Both the position numbers and the translations under genes were made by a program. This document shows, piece after piece, positions 17,481 to 26,457 of a stretch of DNA of 64,000 bases (position 1 is the stretch's first letter; every line of letters starts with the position of its first letter). The notes below the pieces were generated by a model. That model was given only the letters and a program-made list of their open reading frames with translations, had not been told where the DNA came from and made no database searches. This stretch comes from CAXXOK01 sp964640955 (GTDB lineage: Bacteria; Bacillota; Clostridia; Christensenellales; Aristaeellaceae): contig CAZXJI010000010.1 of assembly GCA_964640955.1 (NCBI GenBank), positions 1-64,000 on the forward strand, given 5' to 3'.

Positions 17481-20400
17481 TCAGATTTCCCACAGCCGCT
17501 TCATGGCCGCGAAGGCGCGCACGTATCCGCCGAACTCGTCACCCTCGTCCATCTCGTTGTCCAGCACCGTTTCCAGCTCCATCTCGGCGGCGGGTTTCAA
17601 CCGCACGACCTGCGGGTTATGGTCGCGCTCGAACGCCCTGCCCAGCAGCTTCTCGCCGGCCTGCGGGAACGCGGCGTAAAAGTCCTTCAGGTATTCCTTG
17701 AACAGCGCCCGGCGCTTCTCCTGCGGCACGGCCACAGCCTGCGCGGGGCAGGGCGCCTCGCCGCCCTGCACGCTGCTTTGCAGGCGCGACACCTCCGTAA
17801 GCAGGCCGCGGGCCACCTCCTGCTTGGGGTGGCGGCTTTGCAGAAGGATCAGCTCCCGCACGGGGTGGTCGGGGTTCAGGGCGTTCAGCGCCAAACGGAA
17901 CAGCTTGGTGCGCGTGTCCCGGTCGAAAATCTTCAAAAACTGGCCGCCGTTGCCCGCCACGCAGATCTCCATACGCGGGCAGAGCAGGGCGTGGGTTTCC
18001 TCGCTGTAATCGCAGCGGTCGAGCAGCTCGCCGCATAACCGGAACAGGAAGCCGAAGTTGAGCAGCAGCAGGCTTTCCAGCAGGCTCACCCGGCCCTCGC
18101 CGCGGATGGCGGCCATCGTCTCGGAGATGCTCGCGCTGTGGCGGGCAAAAAACGCGTCCAGCAAAAACACATTCTTCTGCCGCGCGCGCAGCGAATTGCG
18201 CCCGGCGGCGAAGGCGCGCGTCATCTCCCGCACCAGCTGGGCGAGCCCCGCCTCGGCGCCCTCGAAATCCGCCTCGAACTCGGCGCGGCGGCGCGCGGAG
18301 AGGGAATCGAACAATATCTGCCGGCACCCGAGCAGCAGCGACGCCTCGATGGCCGCGCGCGGCGCGCCGCCCAGCCACACGCTCAGGTCGGTGGTGCCGC
18401 CGCCCACGTCCATGTTCACGTAGCCGTTTCGGGCGTTGACCTCGTTTCGGTAACGGAAGTACAGGCCGTCAGCCTGGTTCTCGTGGGCGAAGAGCACGGC
18501 GGGCACGCCGGGGGTTAGGGGAACGCCCGTATCGGCGGCCACCTCCTTGCTGAGCGAGCGCACCATTTCCAGGTACGCCTCCTGACGGAAAAGCGGCATG
18601 GCGTTGGGCATGGAGATGCGCCAGCTCAGCGTGGGCGAGCCGGCCAGCCGCGCCGCAAGCGACGCCTGCAGAAGCGTCTGCTTCAAAAACAGCCGCAGGC
18701 AGCGCACCACGTAGGGTTCCTCGCCCCACTTAAGGTCGTAGTAGAGGACGTTGGGGTTCTTTTTGAGCAGCGCGGCCAGATCGGGCGCGTAGTAGATGTG
18801 CCCGTCCAAAAGCGGCGCGTTCCACTTCTGTTCGTCGTCGCTGAACATGTCCATGACGCTGATGAAGGTGGAGGGCCGATCCTCGTCCATGTAACAGCGG
18901 GCGGGCAGCAATTCGTCGGGCAGCAGGCGGTCGTCGTCCGCGCGGCCCTGCAGGAGCGTTTTCAGCAGTTCGGGGGCCAGCGCCGCCGGGCGAACCTGAT
19001 CCCCCTGACGGAGCATGACGGTGGTGGCGTTGGAGCCGAAGTCGATGGCGACGGCGGCGGGCGCCTCCCGCTTGAGCTGCGTTACGGGCACGTCGTTGGG
19101 CAGCGCGCCCAGGCTCACCTTGCCGCGCGCCAGCGTCACATACAGGGGCCAATCGCGGGTGCGGGCCGTCTGCCAGCGATGCCCGGCGGGGGCCTCGCCC
19201 TCCCCGGCCTCGGCCACGCGGGGCTCGCCCTGCGCCCAGCCGTCCGCGCCCGGCACCAGCACGTCCACCGCGTCCGGGCGCTGGGCCAGCACGTAGTAGG
19301 CCGTCCACTGCCCCGGCGCGAGGCGCGCGGCGGGCCAGCAGCGCACCGTAGGCAGCTCCGCCGCCGCGACCGGCACCGCCATGCCGCGGGCGAGCGTCGT
19401 GCCCAGCGTATAGTCGCAGGCGAGCTCGATGCGGTTTTGGAAGGTGGCGTCCTGCGCGCGGTAACGGCGGGTCAGCTGCATCCGCGCGCGGATCCTGCGC
19501 CCCTTGGCATCCTGAATCAGCTCGAAATCGAACGCCTCGGCGGGCAGGCGGGGGCGAAGCAGATCGTCCGCCGCTTCCCCGGCTGCGCGCGAAAGCCAAA
19601 GCGCAAGCGACGGCCCCACGGGCGGCACGGCGTAGAGGTTTTCGGCTCCGCGCACCGCGCAGTGCTCGTTGAGCGCCACGTCCCCGAAGGGCGCCCCGCC
19701 GCTCGCCAGCAGCAGGCAGTCCGAAAACGCGCCCGTCAGCGCCTGCGCGTCGGAAAGCCCCACCATATCCCGCGTGAGCGCCGAAAGGGTGGAGGGCATA
19801 TCCGAAAGCGGCAGGGCGAGCGACAGCACCCGGTCGCCCGACTCGCGGAAGTTGGAAAGCTTGAGGCTCCATTGCCGGAGCAGCTCGATCACCCGGCGGC
19901 TGGCGCGGCTGTCGGTGCCGCTGAAGCCCGTCAGGTGGTTGGAAAGCTCCAAAAAGCGCTTGGCCACGGCGCGGTTCCACTCCCCGTTGTATTGCAGGGG
20001 CAGCGAAATCTCCCCCCACAGCCGCTGGAGCGTGGCCGTCTCCTCCGGCCGGTTGACCGGCTCCAGGAGGTAGCGCTCGGAGGCGATGGCGAAGGGCTGC
20101 CCGTCGAACAGGTAGGTGGTCACCGTGACGCCTGCGAACTCCTCCGGCGCGGTTCCGTCGCCCGGCACCAGCCAGCGCAGGAGAACGTTGCGGTTGAGCT
20201 CCGCGACCGACAAGGGAATGTCCCGCCTTGCGATGCCGGACAGCCGGCTGACCTCCATCAGTCCGTAGGCCGCCAGCGCGCGGATGTACAGTTCCGTCTG
20301 CGCGTGCGCGTCGCCCGCCTCCAGCCGCTCCCGCCAGGAGGTGCGGGGCTGCTGCAGGTCGCGGATGAAGCGGTCGATCAGCCCGCTTAAGGACGCGTCC

Positions 20401-21131
20401 GCCGAATGCAGGGGGCTGCCCAAATCGGCGCGCTCGTTCAGGGCCTGCAGGTAGCGCAGGTGCTGCAACAGCCGCGCGCGGTCGGCCTCGTCCAGAAAGG
20501 CGCAGGGGTCTTCGAAACGCTTGCGGTCGCGGTTGTACCAGTGCACGCACCGGGGCAGGAGGCCCGAAAGGTCGCCGGGGTTGGCGGCGGGGGCCAGCGC
20601 CACCGCCGGGGAAAGCATCCCCAGGGTCTTGCGCTCCGGCACGCCGTCGCGCTCCGTGGACAGCATAAACAGCCGCAGGCCGAACGCCCTGCGGCCCGCG
20701 GGCAACGCCGCGCGCACGCCCGTTAAAAACGCGCCGCCGCCGTCGGCGAGCATCTCCTCGCAGGAAAGCATCGGCCAGGTGTCGTCCTTCTCCCAGCCGT
20801 CCCACAAAAGCAGCACCGCCAGCGTCCCGCGCCAGTCGACCATCTCCTGGTGGCGCATGGCCGCCTCATGGGGCATGCGCATGAGCCGGCGCAGCTGCGC
20901 CTCGCCCGCCAGCACGTCCGGAATGGAGTACCCCACATCCTCCCCCGCGGTGCGCATGTTGCGCGCGAAGCTTTCTAGCCACTCGTGGGGGCGCTGGTTG
21001 CCGTCGTTCACCACGCCGGCGCGGCTCTGGTAGCCGGTGTGGAAGCCCTCGTCCATATCGGGCAGCAGCGTAAGGTAGGTCGCCTTTCCCGCCGCCTCCG
21101 GCCTGCGCCGTTCCTCCCGCTTGCGCTTCAT
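17481..21131 (-). CDS. Very large actin/Hsp70-fold ATPase
   Basis: 1216 residues, last gene of the operon. The C-terminal half carries the actin/Hsp70 nucleotide motifs in order: phosphate-1 AIDFGSNATTVML (about residues 693-705), phosphate-2 NMDVGGGTTDLSVW (about 905-918) and the adenosine motif EICVAGNGGQFL (about 1053). The N-terminal ~690 residues have no motif I recognise and are far longer than in FtsA, MreB, ParM or DnaK. Best candidate family is SrfB (virulence-factor annotation, function unknown), which would need a profile search. Start ATG 21131 has GGAGGAGG upstream and overlaps the tubulin-like stop by four bases (ATGA), implying tight co-translation. No membrane segment. Confidence 0.85.
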   Translation of the reverse strand: MKRKREERRRPEAAGKATYLTLLPDMDEGFHTGYQSRAGVVNDGNQRPHEWLESFARNMRTAGEDVGYSIPDVLAGEAQLRRLMRMPHEAAMRHQEMVDWRGTLAVLLLWDGWEKDDTWPMLSCEEMLADGGGAFLTGVRAALPAGRRAFGLRLFMLSTERDGVPERKTLGMLSPAVALAPAANPGDLSGLLPRCVHWYNRDRKRFEDPCAFLDEADRARLLQHLRYLQALNERADLGSPLHSADASLSGLIDRFIRDLQQPRTSWRERLEAGDAHAQTELYIRALAAYGLMEVSRLSGIARRDIPLSVAELNRNVLLRWLVPGDGTAPEEFAGVTVTTYLFDGQPFAIASERYLLEPVNRPEETATLQRLWGEISLPLQYNGEWNRAVAKRFLELSNHLTGFSGTDSRASRRVIELLRQWSLKLSNFRESGDRVLSLALPLSDMPSTLSALTRDMVGLSDAQALTGAFSDCLLLASGGAPFGDVALNEHCAVRGAENLYAVPPVGPSLALWLSRAAGEAADDLLRPRLPAEAFDFELIQDAKGRRIRARMQLTRRYRAQDATFQNRIELACDYTLGTTLARGMAVPVAAAELPTVRCWPAARLAPGQWTAYYVLAQRPDAVDVLVPGADGWAQGEPRVAEAGEGEAPAGHRWQTARTRDWPLYVTLARGKVSLGALPNDVPVTQLKREAPAAVAIDFGSNATTVMLRQGDQVRPAALAPELLKTLLQGRADDDRLLPDELLPARCYMDEDRPSTFISVMDMFSDDEQKWNAPLLDGHIYYAPDLAALLKKNPNVLYYDLKWGEEPYVVRCLRLFLKQTLLQASLAARLAGSPTLSWRISMPNAMPLFRQEAYLEMVRSLSKEVAADTGVPLTPGVPAVLFAHENQADGLYFRYRNEVNARNGYVNMDVGGGTTDLSVWLGGAPRAAIEASLLLGCRQILFDSLSARRRAEFEADFEGAEAGLAQLVREMTRAFAAGRNSLRARQKNVFLLDAFFARHSASISETMAAIRGEGRVSLLESLLLLNFGFLFRLCGELLDRCDYSEETHALLCPRMEICVAGNGGQFLKIFDRDTRTKLFRLALNALNPDHPVRELILLQSRHPKQEVARGLLTEVSRLQSSVQGGEAPCPAQAVAVPQEKRRALFKEYLKDFYAAFPQAGEKLLGRAFERDHNPQVVRLKPAAEMELETVLDNEMDEGDEFGGYVRAFAAMKRLWEI

Positions 21132-23215
21132 ACGTTCTCCTCCTCCGTTACCGACGCAAGCAGCGCCGCCGCGAAGCACGCGAAGGCCGCCTGCGGCCCC
21201 TCGCCCGCGCGCGTGCCGCCGCCCAGCCCCGCCACGGCCTGCGCCGCGGTCCTGCGGTCGGGCACGCGCCCGGTCACGATGCGCTCAAGCCCGTCCCACA
21301 GGGCGCGGCGAAGCGCGTCCATCCGCTTCAGGTCGCGATCCCCGCTTTCGCCGCCGTAGAGGGCGAGCAGCTCGTGCACGGTCTCCAGCCCTTCGGGGGA
21401 GAAAAGGCCGTTGGGGGAGGGCGCGTCGTCCGTAAGCGACGGGGGAATGTCCGCCACGTGCTTTTCCACGGCGCGCACGATATCCGCTTCCACCAGCGCG
21501 GCGCGGTCCTCCATGCCGGCCAGGGCGCGAAGCATGGAATCCCGCCGGGTCTTTTCCTGCCGGAGCGCCTTGGGGTCGATCAGGTGGCTGTCCTCGTTTT
21601 CCCAGCGCTCGATGCTGCCCTCCTGTTCCCTAAGGGCGTCCCGCTGCGCATCCAGGCGCTGGGCGCGGTACGTGCGCTCCTCCTGCAGGGCGTTTAAAAA
21701 CGCGGGGCCGCCCACGGCGGGAATCAGCTCGTCCAGCCGGGCCTTGAGCCGCCTGTCCTCGCCTTCTCCGCCCGCTTCCTCCCCGGCCGCCTCGCGGCGC
21801 AGGTTCTCCGCCTGCGCGTCGACCAGCCTGCGGTAAACGTCCCTAAGCTCGCGCACCCGTATCTCGCTTTCCCTCTCGGGGCGCAGGGTGGGGGGCAGGG
21901 TACGCAGCACCTGCCACATCCAGTTGGCGTAAAAGGCCATGAGCTTGTAAAACGAGTCGATCAGCTTTTCCAGCTCCGCCCGGCGCGTGGCGCCGAGCCT
22001 GCGCGCGTCGTAAAAGTAGGTCGTCCAGTAGTTGACCGTGCGGCTCAGCCGCCGTTCGTCGTTGCCGACGCACACGCGAAGCGTGGGGTAGCACTCGCTG
22101 AAATACAACGCCGCCGCCTTCATCAGCCCGCCGTACGCATGGTGGTACAGGGCGCCTTCCTCGTCGAAGCATTCCCAGGAAACGTCGTGGGAATGCCACT
22201 GGTAGTAATAGCAGTCGATGTTGTGCGCGTCCGCCCCGCGGAAGCCCGTGCGGAAAAAGGCGGCCGTGCAGCGCACCGCGAGCCATTCCAGCAGGTGGGC
22301 GTCGTTTTCCTGCGTCTGGGAGCCGGTGGAGTACACCCGCGTGGTGACGAACGCCTCCCGGGGCAGGCCCAGCAGGTAAAGCGCGTCGTACAAGCCGCTT
22401 TCGTCGTCCTCCCCGGTGCGGATCATCCCCTCCATGCCGTAGTACTGCAGGGCGGTGCGCGCCTTGTCCAGAAAGGCGGAGGACTTGACGACGATCTCCA
22501 GCGTTTCGTCCACGGTGGCGGGGGGCACGTCGTAATAGGGTAGCATCATGACCGCCGAGAGCACGAAGCGGTCGGCGTCCTTGGCAAAGCAGCGGCGCAG
22601 GTAGCGGGAGATGCTGGGGATGCCGCTGGCCCCCGTGCCGCCGAAGATGGAGCCCACCAGCATCACGCGCACGGTCTCCCGCGCGTCCAGATCGCGCTGG
22701 ATACGGTCGAGCAGGTCCACCATCTCGTCGGGCTGGCCCTGCGCGGCGCGTTCGCCCAGGTTATCCAGCAAATCGGCAAAAAACAGCACGCCCAGGTCGG
22801 GGTGCCCGCGGAAGCCCTCGCTGTATTCCAGCTCCGCCTCCGTGCGGGAAAACAGGCTTTCGGCCAGCAGCCGGTCGCGGCGGTGGTTGAGCGTCATGCC
22901 GGAGATGGAGGCGGCGCGCTTGGCCAGGTTCATGTTCCAGCGCTCCACCTTGAGCGCCGTATGAAAGCCCCTGCGCTCGATGCCCGCCGCGTCGAAGGCG
23001 GCGCGCACCTGCTCGTAGTGTTCGGAGGCCTGTTTGGCGCGGGTGGTATTGCCGCAGGCGGCGTCCACGTCCACGATCAGGGCGTTGATCTCCCGGATGG
23101 GCACACGGCGGCCCTTCGCGTCCGGCACGTAAAGCGCGTCGGCCGCGCAGGCGTACACCAGCGCCTCGAGGATCTTGTTGCCTGTGCCGCCCACGGCGAT
23201 GAGATAGTAGGACAT
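21128..23215 (-). CDS. Tubulin-like GTPase (Tubulin_2-type)
   Basis: 695 residues. The N-terminus SYYLIAVGGTGNKILEAL matches the first phosphate loop of tubulin/FtsZ folds; MLVGSIFGGTGASG (about residues 185-198) is the glycine-rich GTP signature (GGGTGSG in tubulin). Residues after about 430 are charged and helical, partly coiled coil, with an acidic glutamate stretch near 490. It is much longer than FtsZ (about 380) and lacks the FtsZ C-terminal peptide, so it is not FtsZ. It resembles the Tubulin_2 family predicted to act in membrane remodelling. GGGAGGC ahead of ATG 23215 fixes the start. Polymer formation is inference. Confidence 0.85.
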   Translation of the reverse strand: MSYYLIAVGGTGNKILEALVYACAADALYVPDAKGRRVPIREINALIVDVDAACGNTTRAKQASEHYEQVRAAFDAAGIERRGFHTALKVERWNMNLAKRAASISGMTLNHRRDRLLAESLFSRTEAELEYSEGFRGHPDLGVLFFADLLDNLGERAAQGQPDEMVDLLDRIQRDLDARETVRVMLVGSIFGGTGASGIPSISRYLRRCFAKDADRFVLSAVMMLPYYDVPPATVDETLEIVVKSSAFLDKARTALQYYGMEGMIRTGEDDESGLYDALYLLGLPREAFVTTRVYSTGSQTQENDAHLLEWLAVRCTAAFFRTGFRGADAHNIDCYYYQWHSHDVSWECFDEEGALYHHAYGGLMKAAALYFSECYPTLRVCVGNDERRLSRTVNYWTTYFYDARRLGATRRAELEKLIDSFYKLMAFYANWMWQVLRTLPPTLRPERESEIRVRELRDVYRRLVDAQAENLRREAAGEEAGGEGEDRRLKARLDELIPAVGGPAFLNALQEERTYRAQRLDAQRDALREQEGSIERWENEDSHLIDPKALRQEKTRRDSMLRALAGMEDRAALVEADIVRAVEKHVADIPPSLTDDAPSPNGLFSPEGLETVHELLALYGGESGDRDLKRMDALRRALWDGLERIVTGRVPDRRTAAQAVAGLGGGTRAGEGPQAAFACFAAALLASVTEEENV

Positions 23216-23284
23216 AGCGCCTCCCGTGTCGCGGGTCAAGCCCGGTTGATAGCCGATAAGGGGGAAAGCGAACCGGCGCAGAGT

Positions 23285-23911
23285 CTACAGCCGTTTGAAA
23301 AACGCGTGCCGGCCGCTGAGCGCCGGCGGCGCGGCCAGCCGGAAGCAGGCGATCGCCGCCAGGGGGTTGAGCAGAAAACCGCCGAAATACAACAGATAAT
23401 CCCACAGCGCGCGGTCGGCGATCCAGCGCACGCCGACCAGGTATACGCAAAGCGAAAGCAGCCCGTTCACCGCCCAGATGCCCAGCATCGACCAGCGATA
23501 GGCGCTCACCGCGCGCAGCGCCGTGCGCGCGGCCTGCCGCGGGCGGGAAAAGCGCAGGCGCCACAAAAGCTGCCAAACGAGGCTGATCGCCCAGCCCAGC
23601 GCCGTGAATGCCCCGACGACGTAGCGCCACACCAGGTCGCGCGCAACAAGCGCCGCCGTCAGCGCCCCCGCCTCCATGTCGGCGGGCAGCGCCGTTTGCG
23701 CAAGCGCGCTTTGCACGGCCTCCGGCAGGGCGAAGGGCAGGCGGGAAAGCGCGGCCGTCAGGTCGGGCGCGGTGCCCGCCAGCTTGTAGGGGTAAAGGTA
23801 GGCGAGCCCCAGGTAGGGCAAAAGCAGCGCCACGCCCCAGGCAATCGCGTAGCAGACCAGCACCTTCGTGCGGTTGTGGTATTTGATTTTCGGTTGCACG
23901 GTTGTGGGCAT
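23285..23911 (-). CDS. Polytopic membrane protein of the tubulin/actin operon
   Basis: 208 residues with about four hydrophobic helices (near residues 16-42, 92-116, 138-160, 168-190) and a predicted outside loop between the first two. No family recognised. It lies 32 bases after the lipoprotein gene and 69 before the tubulin-like gene on the same strand. The obvious guess is a membrane anchor that links the cytoplasmic polymers to the outside lipoprotein. Start ATG 23911 follows AAAGGACG. Confidence 0.75.
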   Translation of the reverse strand: MPTTVQPKIKYHNRTKVLVCYAIAWGVALLLPYLGLAYLYPYKLAGTAPDLTAALSRLPFALPEAVQSALAQTALPADMEAGALTAALVARDLVWRYVVGAFTALGWAISLVWQLLWRLRFSRPRQAARTALRAVSAYRWSMLGIWAVNGLLSLCVYLVGVRWIADRALWDYLLYFGGFLLNPLAAIACFRLAAPPALSGRHAFFKRL

Positions 23912-23943
23912 GGACGGACGTCCTTTCTGACGGGATGGTCGCG

Positions 23944-26088
23944 TTACGGGTAGGCCACGAACACTTCGAACACGTAGCGCAGCAAGGCGCTGCGGTCGGC
24001 GGCGGCCGCGCTTCGGAACTGGTCGGCCAGTTCCTTGAGGTGAATGGATTGGTACACCGGCGGGCAGTCCGGCACGGTCAGGCCGTGGTAGAGCGTATCG
24101 GTATACGGGCCCCAGGCGTTGCGGAACATCTTGGGCAGGCCCTTGGCGTCGCGGTCGTACTTCGTAATGGCGGCGGTGAAGGTTTCCCAGGCGTACACGT
24201 CCGCGTCGGTGACGCTCGCGGAAACGCTTTGCGATCCGTCGATCCAGGGCACGCTTTCCCAGGCCACCTGGTCGGCCGTCGCGTCCGCGGTCAGGCGCAG
24301 GCGGTAATAGCCGGGCTTGAGCGCGCCGCCGTCGACGGCCACGCTGACGACCAGCTCTCCGTCATCCACGCCGATGGAGTTCAGCGTAAAAGCCCCGCCG
24401 TCGTCCGTTTCCCGGCTGAACAGGTAGAGCTTGTCGCGATAGGCGACGGCCTCCTGCCCGCCCGCCTCGGCGGCGGCCAGGTTCTCCGGCGTGTTTTGCA
24501 GGGTTTGGGACAACAGCACCGTGGCAAGCGTGGAAACGCCCGCGTCGCTCAGCCCGTTTACGTCCAGCTCCGCGCCGTCCGCGTTCGCGGCGAGGGGAAA
24601 GCGCACGGTTACGGTGCGGTCGGGCTGTTGGCCGCCTGCGTCCGGCGACAGGCTGATCAGCGCCACGCCGTTTTCGCCGGCCTTCACCGCCGAATCGTCG
24701 TCGGCGGCGATCGACGCGCCGTCGGTATGCTGGGAATAGTACCCCACGCTCGGGCGCGCAACGACCGTCGCGTTCCATTCGAAGCCGAAGGGTTCCGTAA
24801 TCACGGTTTCCCCGTCGGCGGTATAGGCCAGCTCGTCGCTGGCCACGCCGCGCAGGCCCCTGAGGGAGGCGTCGGCGTCGATCGCGCTTGAAAGGCTGCC
24901 AATAAAGCCGTCCACCCGCGCGCGGGTGCCGATGACCAGCGTGAGCATCCGCCGCGGCAGTACACCCAGCGAATCGCCGGTCTGCTTCTTATCGTCGAGG
25001 ATCAGGTGCCCCCACGCGAGCGGTTCGCTTAAGGCGGCCGTGGAGACGGTGGACATCTGCCCCATATAATCCAGCTGAAAATCAAGGATGCCCAAGCAAA
25101 GCCCCTTGTCGAACACGCCCAGCTCTTCCAAAAGCTGCTCGTAGTAGGCCACGGGCTGGCCCTGCGCATCCGCCCCGGCGGTCTTGCGCACGGAGGCGGG
25201 ATCCACGGTGATCACGCTGAGCTTGTCCGTGTCGATGTTGGCAAGGGCGTTGAGCAGCGCGCACTGCTCGCCGTTTCGCCCCTGCGAAAGGATCAGGCTT
25301 TCATCCCCGTCGGCGATGCCGTCCGTCTGCGCGTCAAGCGCCGTGTTCATCGCCTCGTAGAGCGACGGGTTCTCCAGGTCGGAGGCGGAAAGCGCGGGCA
25401 TGCGGTTGAGCCAGTTGACGGAGCCCAGGTCGTAAAAGCTGTTTTCCATGTTCTCGGCGGAGAGCTGTGAAAAAAGCCCCGCGGTCGTATCGATCTGCGT
25501 GGTGTGCAGGTCGCGCCAAACGGAGGCGGCCGTTTCGGCGTCCGCGGAGGCCAGCCCGTAGGCGGCCAGAAAGTCGTCGCTCATGGTCTCGTTGCCGTAG
25601 CGCAGGGTGCGCACGTGCGTCTCCCCCGCGGCGGCCAGAAAATCGCGCAGGAGGCTTTCGTACCAGCCCGCGGTGCTGCCGTAATGGTATTGGAAGCCGC
25701 CTTCGCGGTATTTGTGTCCGTAATGGGGGTACATGCTGGAGGACGTCGTGCTGATGCCGCCCATATTCTGCGTGGCATCCAGCCACAGATCGACGTTGGC
25801 GTACCCCGAGCCCCCGTCCGTCGCCGCAGGGCCTTCCGCCTCCTGATCGTCGTAGGCGGGCAGGGAAATCAGCCCCAGGTTGGGCCCGGTTACGCCGGTA
25901 TCGGCGGCGGGCGTGGCGGACACCAGCGCGTTGAGCGTCGCGCAGCCCGTGAGCAGCGCGCCGCAGAGCATAAGCGCCAGCACGAGCATCAGGCGCCTCG
26001 CCGTGCGCGCTTGCGCGGCGCGGGGAGCAACCGTTTCCGGCCGCGGCGCGCCGAAGCGTGCACGGGAAGACGCAGGGTGTAGCCGCAT
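23944..26088 (-). CDS. Lipoprotein with vWA-like domain, tubulin/actin operon
   Basis: 714 residues, first gene of the operon. A long basic n-region (33 residues) leads to a hydrophobic stretch and the lipobox LLTGC, with the lipidated Cys49. Just after a linker, VDLWLDATQNMGG (Asp104, Thr106, Asn108) looks like a weak MIDAS of a von Willebrand A domain (usual DxSxS). The rest is beta-rich, probably several sandwich domains, ending in a helical tail. AAAGGAG ahead of ATG 26088 supports the first Met; Met34 is a possible inner start. The vWA call is tentative; the lipoprotein call is firm. Confidence 0.8.
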   Translation of the reverse strand: MRLHPASSRARFGAPRPETVAPRAAQARTARRLMLVLALMLCGALLTGCATLNALVSATPAADTGVTGPNLGLISLPAYDDQEAEGPAATDGGSGYANVDLWLDATQNMGGISTTSSSMYPHYGHKYREGGFQYHYGSTAGWYESLLRDFLAAAGETHVRTLRYGNETMSDDFLAAYGLASADAETAASVWRDLHTTQIDTTAGLFSQLSAENMENSFYDLGSVNWLNRMPALSASDLENPSLYEAMNTALDAQTDGIADGDESLILSQGRNGEQCALLNALANIDTDKLSVITVDPASVRKTAGADAQGQPVAYYEQLLEELGVFDKGLCLGILDFQLDYMGQMSTVSTAALSEPLAWGHLILDDKKQTGDSLGVLPRRMLTLVIGTRARVDGFIGSLSSAIDADASLRGLRGVASDELAYTADGETVITEPFGFEWNATVVARPSVGYYSQHTDGASIAADDDSAVKAGENGVALISLSPDAGGQQPDRTVTVRFPLAANADGAELDVNGLSDAGVSTLATVLLSQTLQNTPENLAAAEAGGQEAVAYRDKLYLFSRETDDGGAFTLNSIGVDDGELVVSVAVDGGALKPGYYRLRLTADATADQVAWESVPWIDGSQSVSASVTDADVYAWETFTAAITKYDRDAKGLPKMFRNAWGPYTDTLYHGLTVPDCPPVYQSIHLKELADQFRSAAAADRSALLRYVFEVFVAYP

Positions 26089-26290
26089 GTCGATTGCTCC
26101 TTTCCCACAAAAAACCTAACTTGGAAGTATTCGCGTCCGAAAAAGGGATTTCCTTGTGTCCATCGCAAAGAACGCCGCGCAAACGGTTTTGCGGTCTCCG
26201 GCAAAGCAGGCGCGGGCGGGAGCCGTCCGCCTCCGCCCGCTTCCGTATGCTGTTCGCATGGTTTTCCTTCGGCAACCGCCGCTTTTCGCC

Positions 26291-26457
26291 CTAGGTAACC
26301 GCTGATTCAATCGCTTTGCGGCTACCAAAGCAGCGTGCCGCAGATTCGGGTGAGAAAAGCCGAAGGAATAGTGGGGCTATTTCAAGGCTTTTCGAGCCCA
26401 AAGGTGCGGTACTCCGCAAAGGCAGACGTGAAGGGTATTCGTTCAGCGGTTACCTAG
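26291..26457. mobile_element. MITE-like element with 15-bp terminal inverted repeats
   Basis: CTAGGTAACCGCTGA at 26291-26305 is exactly the inverse of TCAGCGGTTACCTAG at 26443-26457. The 167 bases between hold no ORF but a strong internal hairpin (AAAAGCC / GGCTTTT with a second paired step inside, around 26355-26392). The CTAG or TA at both outer ends could be a target duplication. The 202 bases to its right of the lipoprotein start (26089-26290) hold no gene and no promoter I can defend. The right end supplies the dapL stop codon. Confidence 0.7.

Noticed and set aside
21128..23215. FtsZ or TubZ proper
   Set aside because: Length 695, no FtsZ C-terminal tail, and GTP signature GGTGASG instead of GGGTGTG; fits the Tubulin_2-like group better.
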